Below are positions 18,123-27,804 of a stretch of 64,000 bases of DNA, piece after piece. The notes below the pieces were generated by a model that saw only the letters and a program-made list of their open reading frames with translations, was not told the DNA's origin and did no database searches. Positions within the stretch are counted from its first letter, which is position 1. Each line of letters begins with the position of its first letter. Source of the stretch: Parabacteroides sp. PF5-9. Its GTDB lineage: Bacteria > Bacteroidota > Bacteroidia > Bacteroidales > Tannerellaceae. Made by a program: the position numbers and the translations under genes. Location of the stretch: NCBI RefSeq assembly GCF_029893105.1, contig NZ_JARXWG010000002.1, forward strand, positions 186,001-250,000. The letters are read 5' to 3'.

Positions 18123-18980
18123 TTAAACTGATTCTAAAAAATAATTTTTAATTATTTTACCACATTCATATCCTTCATCATATAAAGTACTCAGTTTCTG
18201 AGTATCTTTTTCGGTACGTCCTACTTCAATGGGGCTCTCAGGCCTGATCACAATAATATGTCCATCAGCCTCTAACTGCTCTATATAATCGAGTACTCGA
18301 TTATAATTACGGTAACGCAACCGCAGTTTGTCTCTCAATGCAGGATATTTACGGTAAATAAAACCTGGCAGATAAAAATCTTTTTCCGGCTTTCTATAGC
18401 CTTTATTACGGGTAAGAATAACAACATTTTTCGTATAGCCGTCATCAATAGATCGTTGGATCGGTATCGCATCACATACGCCTCCATCAACCATTGGGAT
18501 TCCGTCGACATACGTAACGGGACACATAACAGGCAAAGAGCATGATGCTTTGCAAATATCAACTAATCGTTTCGGATCTTTTTTCTCTTCGAAATACTCC
18601 GCCTCGCCGGTCAGACAGTTACTGGTGACCATCACAAAACGATCCGCTGAGTTGAAATAAGTCTCATAATCAAGCGGATAATGTTTATCGGGATACTCAT
18701 AAAACAGAAAATCCATATCAATATACCCTTTTCCCCGCAGAAAATGTTTGAGACCGATATAATTGCGTTTTTCCAATAAATCGATATTGCTGTATTTTGA
18801 TCGTCCACGCTGACGCGAAGCATACGAAATGCCATTACTCACTCCGGCAGAAACGCCTATAACATAAGGGAACCAGATGTTATGATCCATAAAGTAGTCG
18901 AGTACGCCCACCGTAAAAATGGCACGCATCCCACCACCTTCTAATACCAATCCTGTTTGATTATCTATTTTCATACGCAT
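18123..18980 (-). CDS. Patatin-like phospholipase
   Basis: 285 residues. The patatin catalytic dyad is visible: oxyanion loop GLVLEGGGMRAIFTVGVLD (about 10-28), nucleophile elbow GVSAG (Ser about 44) and MVDGGVCDAIP (Asp about 168). It is a cytoplasmic serine hydrolase acting on lipids or esters, similar to bacterial YjjU-type proteins. It lies 91 bp downstream of the dehydrogenase gene on the same strand. Start could be either of the two Met codons (MRMK). Confidence 0.9.
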   Translation of the reverse strand: MRMKIDNQTGLVLEGGGMRAIFTVGVLDYFMDHNIWFPYVIGVSAGVSNGISYASRQRGRSKYSNIDLLEKRNYIGLKHFLRGKGYIDMDFLFYEYPDKHYPLDYETYFNSADRFVMVTSNCLTGEAEYFEEKKDPKRLVDICKASCSLPVMCPVTYVDGIPMVDGGVCDAIPIQRSIDDGYTKNVVILTRNKGYRKPEKDFYLPGFIYRKYPALRDKLRLRYRNYNRVLDYIEQLEADGHIIVIRPESPIEVGRTEKDTQKLSTLYDEGYECGKIIKNYFLESV

Positions 18981-19071
18981 TAAAAAAGAAGAAAGCCATT
19001 GCCCGATTCACACCGGACAATGGCCACAAAAATATAATAAATCAGCGATATATAATGGTCTCTTTATCGAA

Positions 19072-20070
19072 TTACATCGTTATTTCATTCACTAACGGAC
19101 GTCCTTCAAAAAAATCTTTCAGATTTTGTAATGTCGTCTGAGCGATGTTATGCATCGCTTCTTTCGTAAAAAAAGCCTGATGGGATGTGACAATGACATT
19201 GTTGAAAGAAAGCAACCTGGCCAAGACATCATCATCTATAAAATGGTCGGATATATCTTCATAAAAATAGTCTCCTTCTTCTTCATACACATCCAGACCG
19301 GCGGCCGATATTTTTTTGACCTTTAATCCTTCAATCAATGCATTCGTCTGTATCAACTGACCGCGCCCGGTATTGATAATCATTACTCCATCCTTCATCT
19401 TCGATATAGAATCTTCATTAATCATATAACGTGTTTCATCCGTCAACGGACAATGAAGTGATATGATATCAGACTTCCGATACAGTTCTTCCAATGAAGT
19501 ATATGTATAACCTTCCTCCTTTGCAAATTGTTCATCGGGAAAGAGATCATATGCTAAAATAGTCATTCCTAATCCCCGTAGTATATGAATCAATATCTTC
19601 GCAATCTTTCCGGTACCAATGATACCTACTGTTTTGCCTGACATATCAAATCCCATTAAACCGTTTAATGAAAAATTGCCATCACGTGTACGCCAGTAAG
19701 CCCGATGAATCTTACGGTTTAACGACAACATTAAAGAAAGGGTATATTCCGCCACCGCATACGGCGAATAGGCCGGAACCCGAACGACCGGTAAACGATT
19801 CTTGGCAGCCTGTAAATCGACATTGTTGTAACCGGCACAACGAAGCGCCAGTATCTTCACATCATTACCGATCAATGCATCGATAACCGATGCATTGGCC
19901 GTATCATTCACAAAGATACAGACGCCATCCATACCGTGCGTCAGTACCACATTATGAATATTCAAATGACCCTTAAAATAACGGATGTCAAATTCAAAAG
20001 CCTCGTTTACCTGGTCAAATGAGGCTATATCGTAAGGTTTAGCCCCAAAAAAAGCAATTTTATAATCCAT
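19072..20070 (-). CDS. ldhA: D-2-hydroxyacid dehydrogenase, probably D-lactate dehydrogenase
   Basis: 332 residues. NAD-binding Rossmann motif GIIGTGKIAKIL (about 149-160). The catalytic residues lie in RCAGYNNVD, INTGRGQLI (Arg) and VTSHQAFFTKEA (His with the usual Gln-Ala-Phe). The overall pattern matches fermentative D-lactate dehydrogenases, which reduce pyruvate to D-lactate and regenerate NAD. The upstream 300-600 bp is unusually long and repeat-bearing, which suggests regulated expression. Confidence 0.85.
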   Translation of the reverse strand: MDYKIAFFGAKPYDIASFDQVNEAFEFDIRYFKGHLNIHNVVLTHGMDGVCIFVNDTANASVIDALIGNDVKILALRCAGYNNVDLQAAKNRLPVVRVPAYSPYAVAEYTLSLMLSLNRKIHRAYWRTRDGNFSLNGLMGFDMSGKTVGIIGTGKIAKILIHILRGLGMTILAYDLFPDEQFAKEEGYTYTSLEELYRKSDIISLHCPLTDETRYMINEDSISKMKDGVMIINTGRGQLIQTNALIEGLKVKKISAAGLDVYEEEGDYFYEDISDHFIDDDVLARLLSFNNVIVTSHQAFFTKEAMHNIAQTTLQNLKDFFEGRPLVNEITM

Positions 20071-20679
20071 AGCCTTTTTTATTTATAACTATAAAAAGAG
20101 GTGTTTTGTTTAAAGTTGAAACACGTCTGACTTTCATTTTGTCAATTTGAGCATTTTGTCAATTTATCCCCTTTGAGATTGGTCTGTATGGAGGTTGTTA
20201 CAGGTTTGTGTGGAAATAACGCCTGGATTTGGAGTTTATTTTCGCGTGAGAAGTTGAAAATCATCCTATAATGCCTATTTTACTGATCATAAAAAATCGT
20301 TGTTTTAGAGAAAAAACATGTTTTTTCGACCGTTTTTTCGACTGTTTTCAACCCTCTAAAAAAATGATCTGCATGATTCTTCAAAGGTATTTAGATGCTT
20401 CCCCAAAGTCTTCTGCATCCTTTTAAAAATCTCTTGCATAAATCTGACGAAAGATGCAGAACAAATAAGTAAAAATAGTCCGTTTTTTGTCTAAAACTGT
20501 TAAATCGACCTTCTATTTGACTAAAAACAGGGATAGTAGGTGTTAGCCAAAAATGTATTATTATTAACTTATGTCGTAAATAATCGGTTCTTAATAACAA
20601 AATAATAGTAATCGGAACACATATAATCTGGCTTGCAAATTACAAACAGTTACCTCGCGAGGGGTAAAATAGGCATAAC
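20071..20679. other. Intergenic region, 609 bp, upstream of the dehydrogenase gene
   Basis: No gene recognised. It contains: a direct repeat CATTTTGTCAATTT at 20135-20148 and 20152-20165; a perfect 18-bp palindrome of A6/T6 around CATG at 20310-20327; a -7 match on the minus strand (CAAAGGTA, 20382-20389), which would give a leader of about 300 nt; an inverted repeat TTCTGCATC / GATGCAGAA (20411-20419, 20453-20461); and a short GC-rich hairpin (TTACCTCGCGAGG...) just past the stop of the gene ending at 20680. Confidence 0.45.
20310..20327. repeat. 18-bp perfect palindrome
   Basis: GAAAAAACATGTTTTTTC is self-complementary. It lies in the long leader/upstream region of the dehydrogenase gene. 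It may be an operator or an intrinsic hairpin; the role is not shown. Confidence 0.5.
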
Positions 20680-22152
20680 TTATTGCGCCTGTTTCCGCTC
20701 GCCGGATAAAATCTTCTGCTCAATATCCCGAACATTCAGTTTTACCGGAGCAGTGATAAATTCAGGGATATTGTATGAATAGAATAAAGGATCATAATTT
20801 TCGACAGAGGCTTGTGGCAATAGAAACGGTTTAGTCGCAACACCGTCTTCGCCCAATGAGGCCAGATAAAGCCTTGTATATAATCCGTCACCACGTCGAC
20901 TGCTGAAAACAAACCAACGGCTGTTACTGCTCCAGCTATGGTAGCTTTCCGTATGATCACTATTAACTTCGGTTAACGGACGTGTTTCACCCGTATTCAG
21001 ATCAAGTAACCATAAATCAGCTTCTTTATGCCAGATTGAAAAAGTACCATAATCCGACAACGTATACATCAGGTATTTTCCATCATAGGAAGGACGAGGG
21101 AAAGAGACGCTTTTTTGCATCGCCGCAGCATAGACTAAAGTGTCTATCTTATTCCCGAAACGCCCGTTCTCCGGATCAAAACCGATACGGCAAAGATTAT
21201 AACGGTTCATTTTATAATCTTGCGGCATTGGTCGCTGATCGGCTACACAAAAATAGAGCCAGTTGCCATCAGGAGAGAAAGCGGGGAAAGTTTCAAAATC
21301 ATTTGTCTTTAATAGTGGTGTAGTCAACACCCGGTTATTTACGATATCATACACTGTCAAATCGGACGAATGATCAAAAACTTCGATCCGTTCATCTGCA
21401 ACAGCATGAAAAACCTGGCGGGTATCGTTTACCGAATAAGCGATATAGTTTCCCGACAGATGCCAGTAAGGATAAACACCCCTACCCTCGGATTCGGTCG
21501 TTTTCAAGTCGATGATTGTTGTTTCTCCTTGTGTCTGTAAAATCGTCCCTCCTTGTTCTCCACGCATATGCAGACTCATATCTCCGGAATCTGTTTGTCT
21601 GAACGAGTGGCAATTCACACAACTACCCGGCACAAGCGTGTTTTCGATCAACGTTGTTTGGGTAAAATCGTTCAATGTTCGTTGATAAATTCCCATATGA
21701 CTATACAGTTCATAACCTGGAGCCACTAAACGATAAACCAGGCCATAATCGATCGGATATTCGCTGATATAGATCGGAAAAGATTTATAGGCAATCCATT
21801 GGCCTTGCTGTTTGACCGTTACAGTCACATGAATCTCTTCCCCTTTATGTTGCTCCAGCAATTGTCGCCATTTTTTTATCGGGAGCGTAATGGATCCTTT
21901 ACTTTGGACTTCGATCGGATTACCCTGACGACCGGTAATGACCACATGTATCTTTTCTACCGGTTGATCCATGGTGAAATGAAGTGGTGCGATTTCGACC
22001 GGCACAGTAACACCTGTATAATCCGGGACAATCGGAGGATATGCATCAACCGTTTGATTTATACGCATATTCTCCTGGCAAGAGAATAAAAGAAAGAGTA
22101 CCGCCCAACTAACCATTCCCAAAATAAGTTGATTCCTATTTATCCTTTTCAT
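20680..22152 (-). CDS. Haem-binding (CxxCH) beta-propeller lipoprotein, copy 2
   Basis: 490 residues from the ATG at 22152, 4 bp after the stop of the membrane-protein gene; a longer frame starts at 22197 but lacks a signal peptide at its N-terminus. Lipobox LFSC, then an Ig-like segment (VDAYPPIVPDYTGVTVPVEIAPLHF). A single c-type haem motif CVNCH sits in GSCVNCHSF (about residue 180). A TolB/PD40-like propeller follows with blades such as FSPDGNWLYF, SYDGKYLMYT and SSNSRWFVFSSRR. It is clearly homologous to the protein at 23956-25431. Predicted periplasmic or outer-membrane, one covalent haem. Function unknown. Confidence 0.8.
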   Translation of the reverse strand: MKRINRNQLILGMVSWAVLFLLFSCQENMRINQTVDAYPPIVPDYTGVTVPVEIAPLHFTMDQPVEKIHVVITGRQGNPIEVQSKGSITLPIKKWRQLLEQHKGEEIHVTVTVKQQGQWIAYKSFPIYISEYPIDYGLVYRLVAPGYELYSHMGIYQRTLNDFTQTTLIENTLVPGSCVNCHSFRQTDSGDMSLHMRGEQGGTILQTQGETTIIDLKTTESEGRGVYPYWHLSGNYIAYSVNDTRQVFHAVADERIEVFDHSSDLTVYDIVNNRVLTTPLLKTNDFETFPAFSPDGNWLYFCVADQRPMPQDYKMNRYNLCRIGFDPENGRFGNKIDTLVYAAAMQKSVSFPRPSYDGKYLMYTLSDYGTFSIWHKEADLWLLDLNTGETRPLTEVNSDHTESYHSWSSNSRWFVFSSRRGDGLYTRLYLASLGEDGVATKPFLLPQASVENYDPLFYSYNIPEFITAPVKLNVRDIEQKILSGERKQAQ

Positions 22153-22156
22153 CGTG

Positions 22157-23938
22157 TTATTTTCTGTAATAAAGATAATACCAGTATGTATCCCCAAACT
22201 GACTGTTTATCAATGGTTCTGCATATTGCACACTTCGCTGCATATTCCGAAAAGATTCGAAGCGTTGCATCATTGTCCGATCAATCTGTGGAGGAAGTGT
22301 TGCTTGCGTCTGCTGACCGGAAGCTTGCCAGACACAGGTCATAGCTTCCTGATAACCTCTCGGGGTGACAGGATAGGCCATCACTTGCTCTCCCATCCAA
22401 TAATAATCCATAAAACGTTGTAAGTCTTTTACCAACAAGGTGTAGGCTAATAGATACTCATAAGCCATACGATTTTCGTGGTTGTGTTCATATAACATAC
22501 CTAATATCATATCCTTCTCTCCTTCGCTGAAGAAAAAATCCTCCTGTGGACGAATACGCCTGAGTCTGCCATATTCCGGATGCGTATCGATGATACGTTC
22601 ATCCGTTAACAGACGCAATGTTTCATCAGCCCAAGTACGATAAATGATCGTATGTTGCAGGGTGTGCAGGTATTTTGCTGCCACCTCATACGCTCCATTT
22701 ATCAGGTTGGTTTCGGCCAGTCGCTTGATCACCCTGACACTCTTCTGGTAATCCGGAATAGCCTCCATCGCTTCAAAAGCAAATCGTTGTGCCGTATTAA
22801 TCAATCCAAGGTGATAATAGATCTCTCCGGTCATCATATCGGCTATATATTCTTTGTTGAAAGATGGTAAAAGACCTTCTATACCATTCTGATAATAGGT
22901 GAACATATATTCCGGCAAATATCCTTTTTTACTTAATGCCAGATTAAGGGTAGCTACTGTTAACGGACCATCAGGAGATTTTTTATCCGCCAGACGAATA
23001 ATCTGATCCCATTTTTGTGTACGCGAATAGAAATCATAGGCCATTATTTCTTCTTTATTCCAATCGGCGACTTGGGTTAAACCATACCCCCCCAGGAGAA
23101 TGCATAAAAGAGACTGTCCGCCAAGGTGTACAAAACCAACTTTCCCGGAGTTTTTATCCGGTAACCAACGGTATAAGAGCGGTATAATCACAGCAAGAAG
23201 AAAAACAGATAGTGGTAATAACGGATATTGCATCACATACCGGTAATAATCACCTGCCAGCCAAAAACGGATCAAGGGATATTGAGGTACAATCATCTTG
23301 GCGATAAAAGGAGATACCAGATATATAAATAAAGCGACCAGTGTTGTTGCCCACAAACGCGAACGTTTCATCTGTTTTTTGCCAACCCATTCATACCACA
23401 AACAGAACAACACGACGGTAATAACCGCCCAGCCAACGAACCAATAAAGTAGCGGAATCATGATCAAAAGAGAAACCATCCGAACACTATCGCTCTTCAG
23501 ACGTATATAGCCTACAAGAACTGCCATCGATAAGATCAAGGCGACCAGTCCTGAAAATAAATAGTTCTCATCCAATAACAAAATAATATAACCCAATGAT
23601 GGCAGACAACTTAAAAGCGCATATATAGGCTTCCGGGCTATAAAATAAGAAATAGCTAAAATGATTCTCTGCAATAAGACCAATAAACCGGCTATTAATG
23701 CTCCTCCCAGAATAGAATCATAAAAGAATTGAGTCACAAAACGTCCGATATAGATGGCCAGCCCACCGGGTCGAACGATTAACGTTTCAAAATAGTCGGG
23801 CGTCGTAAGAAATAATTGCATCTGCTCCTGATAATGTAAATGGTGGCGATAACATATCCCGAAAAAAAACCAGGTCGCCAGCCCCAATATTAGAGAGATG
23901 CCCCAGTCAATTAAACGCCATGTTGTATGTTTGCTCAT
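22157..23938 (-). CDS. Polytopic membrane protein (DUF6057-like), copy 2
   Basis: 593 residues. The first 290 or so contain about ten hydrophobic segments; the C-terminal half (about 300-593) is soluble, helical and TPR-like (YHLGLINTAQRFAFEAMEAIPDYQKSVRVIKRLAETNLINGAYEVAAKYL). It is homologous over its length to the protein at 25424-27166, sharing QLFL, DYF, PGxLAxYxGxFxTQFFY and GGA near the N-terminus. Each copy is followed directly by a haem-propeller lipoprotein, so the two probably act together across the envelope. DUF6057 is my recollection of the family name; no activity is known to me. Confidence 0.75.
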   Translation of the reverse strand: MSKHTTWRLIDWGISLILGLATWFFFGICYRHHLHYQEQMQLFLTTPDYFETLIVRPGGLAIYIGRFVTQFFYDSILGGALIAGLLVLLQRIILAISYFIARKPIYALLSCLPSLGYIILLLDENYLFSGLVALILSMAVLVGYIRLKSDSVRMVSLLIMIPLLYWFVGWAVITVVLFCLWYEWVGKKQMKRSRLWATTLVALFIYLVSPFIAKMIVPQYPLIRFWLAGDYYRYVMQYPLLPLSVFLLAVIIPLLYRWLPDKNSGKVGFVHLGGQSLLCILLGGYGLTQVADWNKEEIMAYDFYSRTQKWDQIIRLADKKSPDGPLTVATLNLALSKKGYLPEYMFTYYQNGIEGLLPSFNKEYIADMMTGEIYYHLGLINTAQRFAFEAMEAIPDYQKSVRVIKRLAETNLINGAYEVAAKYLHTLQHTIIYRTWADETLRLLTDERIIDTHPEYGRLRRIRPQEDFFFSEGEKDMILGMLYEHNHENRMAYEYLLAYTLLVKDLQRFMDYYWMGEQVMAYPVTPRGYQEAMTCVWQASGQQTQATLPPQIDRTMMQRFESFRNMQRSVQYAEPLINSQFGDTYWYYLYYRK

Positions 23939-23955
23939 ATGTGTACCTGAATAAA

Positions 23956-25431
23956 TTATTCGGAAATAAGTGTCAATGTTTCAGCTTCGATGGTATGATA
24001 AATCTTTTCAATAGCCATCGCATCAAAGGGTAATTTGCCGGAAGATAATTCCGGGATATTGAACGACTTTAAGGTATAATCATACCAGGCCGGATCTTTT
24101 TGAGGCAATAAAAACGGTTTATGCGCTTTCCCATTACTATCCATATAGCTGAAATAGGGTTTTCCATACAAACCGTCATCGCGTTTGCTGGCAAAAACAA
24201 ACCAACGACTGTTCGACGACCAGCTGTGATAAGTATCCGAACATTCGGCATTGACTTCCTCCAACAGATCGACTTCTCCCGTTCTCAAATCCAGTAGTTG
24301 CAGATCGGTCTCACGATGCCAGATTGGAAACGTTCCGTAATCAGCAACCGTATACAATAGATATTTCCCATCCGGAGACACTTTAGGATGACAAACCGAC
24401 TGTCCTGTCTCATCAGCCGAAAAAAGCGTATCTACCCGATTACCGAATGTCTGAGTATCCGGATTGAAATCTATCCGAAGTAAACTATACTTCAACTGCC
24501 GTATACTATCAGGTAGTTCAACAGAGGGCGCTTCACAATAATAAATCGAACGACCATCGGCCGAAAATACCGGAAAAGTCCGGTATTTTCGAATGGACAA
24601 TTGCTTTATCTCTGGCACTTTGATTATTTTATTATGATCAAAGTCTAATAGATAAAGTTCCGATTCGGTGTCATACACCTCAAGCCGTTCACTTCGATAA
24701 ATATGAAATGCCGGAATGATAATATTGGTAGAGAATATGCCCCATCTGCCTGTCGGATGAAAACTACCATATACCACAGAAGAAACCATATCTCCATCTT
24801 TTGTATTCAATTTACGTAGTTCGCCGTTCCTGTTCAATATCGTTCCACCTTTTTCCCCTCTTAAATGAAAAAAGGATAAATTCGGATCCTGGTTTCCGTA
24901 GGTATGACAATTCATACAAGATCCTTCTGTAAGCGCATTGTCGGCAATCACCCGTTCTTTAAAACTTTCTATATGTCGCTCTCTCAATTGTATACCATTC
25001 CAGACTTCATAGCCGGGTTCGATTAAGCGATAACTCAGGTACGGATCGATTTTATCTGCAACGACAAACCATCGAAATGTTTTATAAGCCAGCCATTTAC
25101 CTTTTATCTTAGCCTTGACTTCTACGGATATGGTTTTCCCTTTTTCCGCTTGCAAGAAGTTCCGCCATTTTCTCTCAGCAAAACTGACCTTCTCACCGGT
25201 ACGGATCAGTATATTTGAATGTTCACCTTTAAGAACAACCTCTGTTGCTTCCGGATTATTGCGCATCAGAAAATTAAGCGGAGCGATATTGTAAGGGATC
25301 GTTATGTCTGTATAATCCGGATAAACCGGAGGATACTCATCGATGTACGTCACATTTTCAGGCCGATTACATCCGATAAATAACAGACAGTATATCAACA
25401 CAATATTTATATATCTTACTCTACTATTCAT
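23956..25431 (-). CDS. Haem-binding (CxxCH) beta-propeller lipoprotein, copy 1
   Basis: 491 residues. Lipobox LFIGC (Cys about 21), then YIDEYPPVYPDYTDITIPYNIAPLNF, almost the same N-terminal module as copy 2. The haem motif CMNCH lies in GSCMNCHTY (about 193). The propeller includes FSADGRSIYYC, SPDGKYLLYTVADYGTFPIWHRETDLQLLDL and SSNSRWFVFASKRDDGLYGKPY. The start overlaps the end of the upstream membrane-protein gene by 8 bp, which suggests translational coupling. Confidence 0.82.
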   Translation of the reverse strand: MNSRVRYINIVLIYCLLFIGCNRPENVTYIDEYPPVYPDYTDITIPYNIAPLNFLMRNNPEATEVVLKGEHSNILIRTGEKVSFAERKWRNFLQAEKGKTISVEVKAKIKGKWLAYKTFRWFVVADKIDPYLSYRLIEPGYEVWNGIQLRERHIESFKERVIADNALTEGSCMNCHTYGNQDPNLSFFHLRGEKGGTILNRNGELRKLNTKDGDMVSSVVYGSFHPTGRWGIFSTNIIIPAFHIYRSERLEVYDTESELYLLDFDHNKIIKVPEIKQLSIRKYRTFPVFSADGRSIYYCEAPSVELPDSIRQLKYSLLRIDFNPDTQTFGNRVDTLFSADETGQSVCHPKVSPDGKYLLYTVADYGTFPIWHRETDLQLLDLRTGEVDLLEEVNAECSDTYHSWSSNSRWFVFASKRDDGLYGKPYFSYMDSNGKAHKPFLLPQKDPAWYDYTLKSFNIPELSSGKLPFDAMAIEKIYHTIEAETLTLISE

Positions 25432-27166
25432 TTTTCATCTGTGCAAAATGATAATAAAAACAATACGTCTTTCCATACTTTTCCCGTAAAGGTTCCATTT
25501 GTGCGCCGTATTGTTCGTATGCTCGCGTGTATGCCATAAAATCAGTGACAAAGTTAGCCGGAATTTTATACGATTCCAGCTCTTCCTGAGAGGCTTTTGA
25601 TACAGCCAGATGGATCAATAACGCTTCGCCATATAAAGCCGGCATCCGCAATTGTTGCCCCTTACAATACTGATCAAAAATATCGACAAACGAACGGATA
25701 TCCTTATTTACCAAACAATAACACAACAGATAATCTAAAGCCTCTTTATTTTCCGAATTACTCTCTATCAACAACTTAAGAGAAGTCATGTCATCTCCTG
25801 CCAATCTTAACGTATCATGCACAGCGATCTGTTTACGTTTATCTTGCAACCAGGTATTTGTCGAATCGGTCAACATCTCCTTACGTCGTATTGCCCAGTC
25901 ACGATGAAAGAGTGTCTGATCCAACATACGCAAATATTTCAAAGTAGCAGTGCTGTCGCCATTCACCAGATTAACCTCAGCCAGACGTTTGACCATTCTC
26001 GAACTCCTGTGGTTTGGTGAAAATATTTGTCCCAACATGGCAGCATGTTGCGCCATATTCATATCCCCAATATGAAAAAACACATCACTTCCCGAAAAAA
26101 TCCATATCCAGGGAGTCGCAGTATGAAGTGGCAAAAACAGTGCCTGGGAAGCCGGTTGGTAAAAATTCAATAATTCATCCGGAAGTCTGCCGGATTTCGA
26201 TAAGGCGATATTGGTATAATAAGATGCCAAGGTATTGGAAAGTTCATTTTCGGTGGCCAGCTGATAGACTTTATCCCAACGATTAAAATAGCCTTCGACA
26301 GACAAAGAGAGTATCTTTTCCTGTCTGAAATCAGCCTTCTGCCATAATCCGGCTCCTAATAAAAGAAACAGACCTATTATCAGCGGCCATAACGCTTTTC
26401 TGCGAAAGGTATGTGTATGCGTAAATTTAAAAAACACAGTCCAACTGATGAACAGAAGAGCAAGTCCGCTATAATAAACAGTCCGGGACATCCCCGGCAA
26501 GAGATAAGCCTGTCGAACCGTTATCACGTAATACGAACGAACGATATAGGGATAAACTGCAAACAATACAATCAGTAGTATATCGGCAAAAACAATTCCC
26601 TTTTGTTTGCTAAGATCATTTAATAACAGGTAGACAGGCAGAAAGAGCATATATCCACCGATCAGTGCATAAAATAATGGAATGGTACATACGATTAAAA
26701 CATAACTCCACCATTTGCCCACAACATTTCCCAACAACAAACAGGTGGCTAAAACAAATATAAATCCAACACTCGATGTCAAAGAATATCCGAGTGTCGT
26801 ATGCAATACCCACTCTATGACTATCGGGAAAAGCGCAAATAAAGAGGTGTGCGAATAGAGACCTAACGATCTCAACCAGCGAACAATCAGTCGCCATTCA
26901 AGTAACAAAATCAATGAAATAAGTACTGCACCACCTCCACGCAGATAAAAGAACTGTGTCAGAAAATCACCAAGATAAGCGGCCAACCAGCCTGGTTTTT
27001 TCAAATAAGAAAGAAAATAGTCGGTCGTAAACAGAAATAATTGTATCTCTTCCTTAAAGAATAAATGGTATTTAAAAAAGAACTGAAAGAACGAAAAACA
27101 GCTTACTGCCAATATTATAGCAATAAAAAGATCTTGATTATATCTATCTGGCTGCTCTCTTTTCAT
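25424..27166 (-). CDS. Polytopic membrane protein (DUF6057-like), copy 1
   Basis: 580 residues with about ten membrane segments in the first 290 and a soluble helical C-terminal half (KRLAEVNLVNGDSTATLKYLRMLDQ matches RLAETNLINGAYEVAAKYLHTL of copy 2). It overlaps the DUF4369 gene upstream by 4 bp and the haem-propeller gene downstream by 8 bp. This tight packing and the repeat of the same gene pair downstream point to one functional module that was tandemly duplicated. Confidence 0.78.
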   Translation of the reverse strand: MKREQPDRYNQDLFIAIILAVSCFSFFQFFFKYHLFFKEEIQLFLFTTDYFLSYLKKPGWLAAYLGDFLTQFFYLRGGGAVLISLILLLEWRLIVRWLRSLGLYSHTSLFALFPIVIEWVLHTTLGYSLTSSVGFIFVLATCLLLGNVVGKWWSYVLIVCTIPLFYALIGGYMLFLPVYLLLNDLSKQKGIVFADILLIVLFAVYPYIVRSYYVITVRQAYLLPGMSRTVYYSGLALLFISWTVFFKFTHTHTFRRKALWPLIIGLFLLLGAGLWQKADFRQEKILSLSVEGYFNRWDKVYQLATENELSNTLASYYTNIALSKSGRLPDELLNFYQPASQALFLPLHTATPWIWIFSGSDVFFHIGDMNMAQHAAMLGQIFSPNHRSSRMVKRLAEVNLVNGDSTATLKYLRMLDQTLFHRDWAIRRKEMLTDSTNTWLQDKRKQIAVHDTLRLAGDDMTSLKLLIESNSENKEALDYLLCYCLVNKDIRSFVDIFDQYCKGQQLRMPALYGEALLIHLAVSKASQEELESYKIPANFVTDFMAYTRAYEQYGAQMEPLREKYGKTYCFYYHFAQMKNE

Positions 27167-27765
27167 CGACGAATATCCAAGGCTTCCTTTTGTTGGTCTG
27201 TCAAACTCCCTTCTATCATCCCATAGATAAATGAACCCAGTTCGTTATTCCGGTTATCCTTGACAAACTCATAATTATAAGTGATGTATTCTTCAGCTAA
27301 TTTCTCCATCCGCCTCTGGAGTTCTACTTGAGAGGAGTCGTCGGCTGTTTTCAACATCTTCCTTAATAAATTCTCTGTATCATCCATCTGTTCTTTTCGT
27401 TCTTTCCATTGTTGAAGCCGACCGTTTAGCGGTGTGCCGGAAGCAAAACTCTCCTCATTCAAGACAACATTTAATTTCCCGGGTTCTATGACCACCAATA
27501 ACTCCTGAAGTCTTAAACGCAGAACAGGACGTGTCCGTAAAATAGCGATCTCTTCTTTGACAATACTCTTCTCAAAATGAAATTGCCCATCTGTTATACG
27601 CACTGAATCTATTGTTTCATTGGTCGCTCCACTGAATGGAACCAGATAAATCCATTCTCCGTCATACTCATTCCCTGGAACATAGCCATTTATCAACAGT
27701 TTCTGTTCTTCTTTACAGGAAATTAAAACAAAAACAACAATAAGTGAATACAGATATTTATACAT
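27163..27765 (-). CDS. DUF4369-type lipoprotein
   Basis: 200 residues. Signal peptide with lipobox LISC (Cys about 17), then the DUF4369 pattern: INGYVPGNEYDGEWIYLVPFSGATNETIDSVRITDGQFHFE. A charged helical C-terminal half (about 115-200) follows. DUF4369 usually sits in front of a TlpA thioredoxin domain in Bacteroidota; here that domain is absent. It has its own candidate promoter and heads the duplicated membrane/haem cassette, overlapping the next gene by 4 bp. Confidence 0.8.
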   Translation of the reverse strand: MYKYLYSLIVVFVLISCKEEQKLLINGYVPGNEYDGEWIYLVPFSGATNETIDSVRITDGQFHFEKSIVKEEIAILRTRPVLRLRLQELLVVIEPGKLNVVLNEESFASGTPLNGRLQQWKERKEQMDDTENLLRKMLKTADDSSQVELQRRMEKLAEEYITYNYEFVKDNRNNELGSFIYGMIEGSLTDQQKEALDIRR

Positions 27766-27789
27766 CAGTCGGTTTGTTTCTTGTAACTA

Positions 27790-27797
27790 CAAAGATA
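27790..27797 (-). promoter_or_regulatory. Candidate -7 element for the DUF4369 unit
   Basis: CAAAGATA on the plus strand is TATCTTTG on the minus strand, 25 bp before the start at 27765. CAAA at 27815-27818 could be the -33 partner at 17 bp spacing, slightly short. It overlaps the downstream edge of the terminator at 27805-27833. Confidence 0.5.
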
Positions 27798-27804
27798 TGA
27801 AAAA

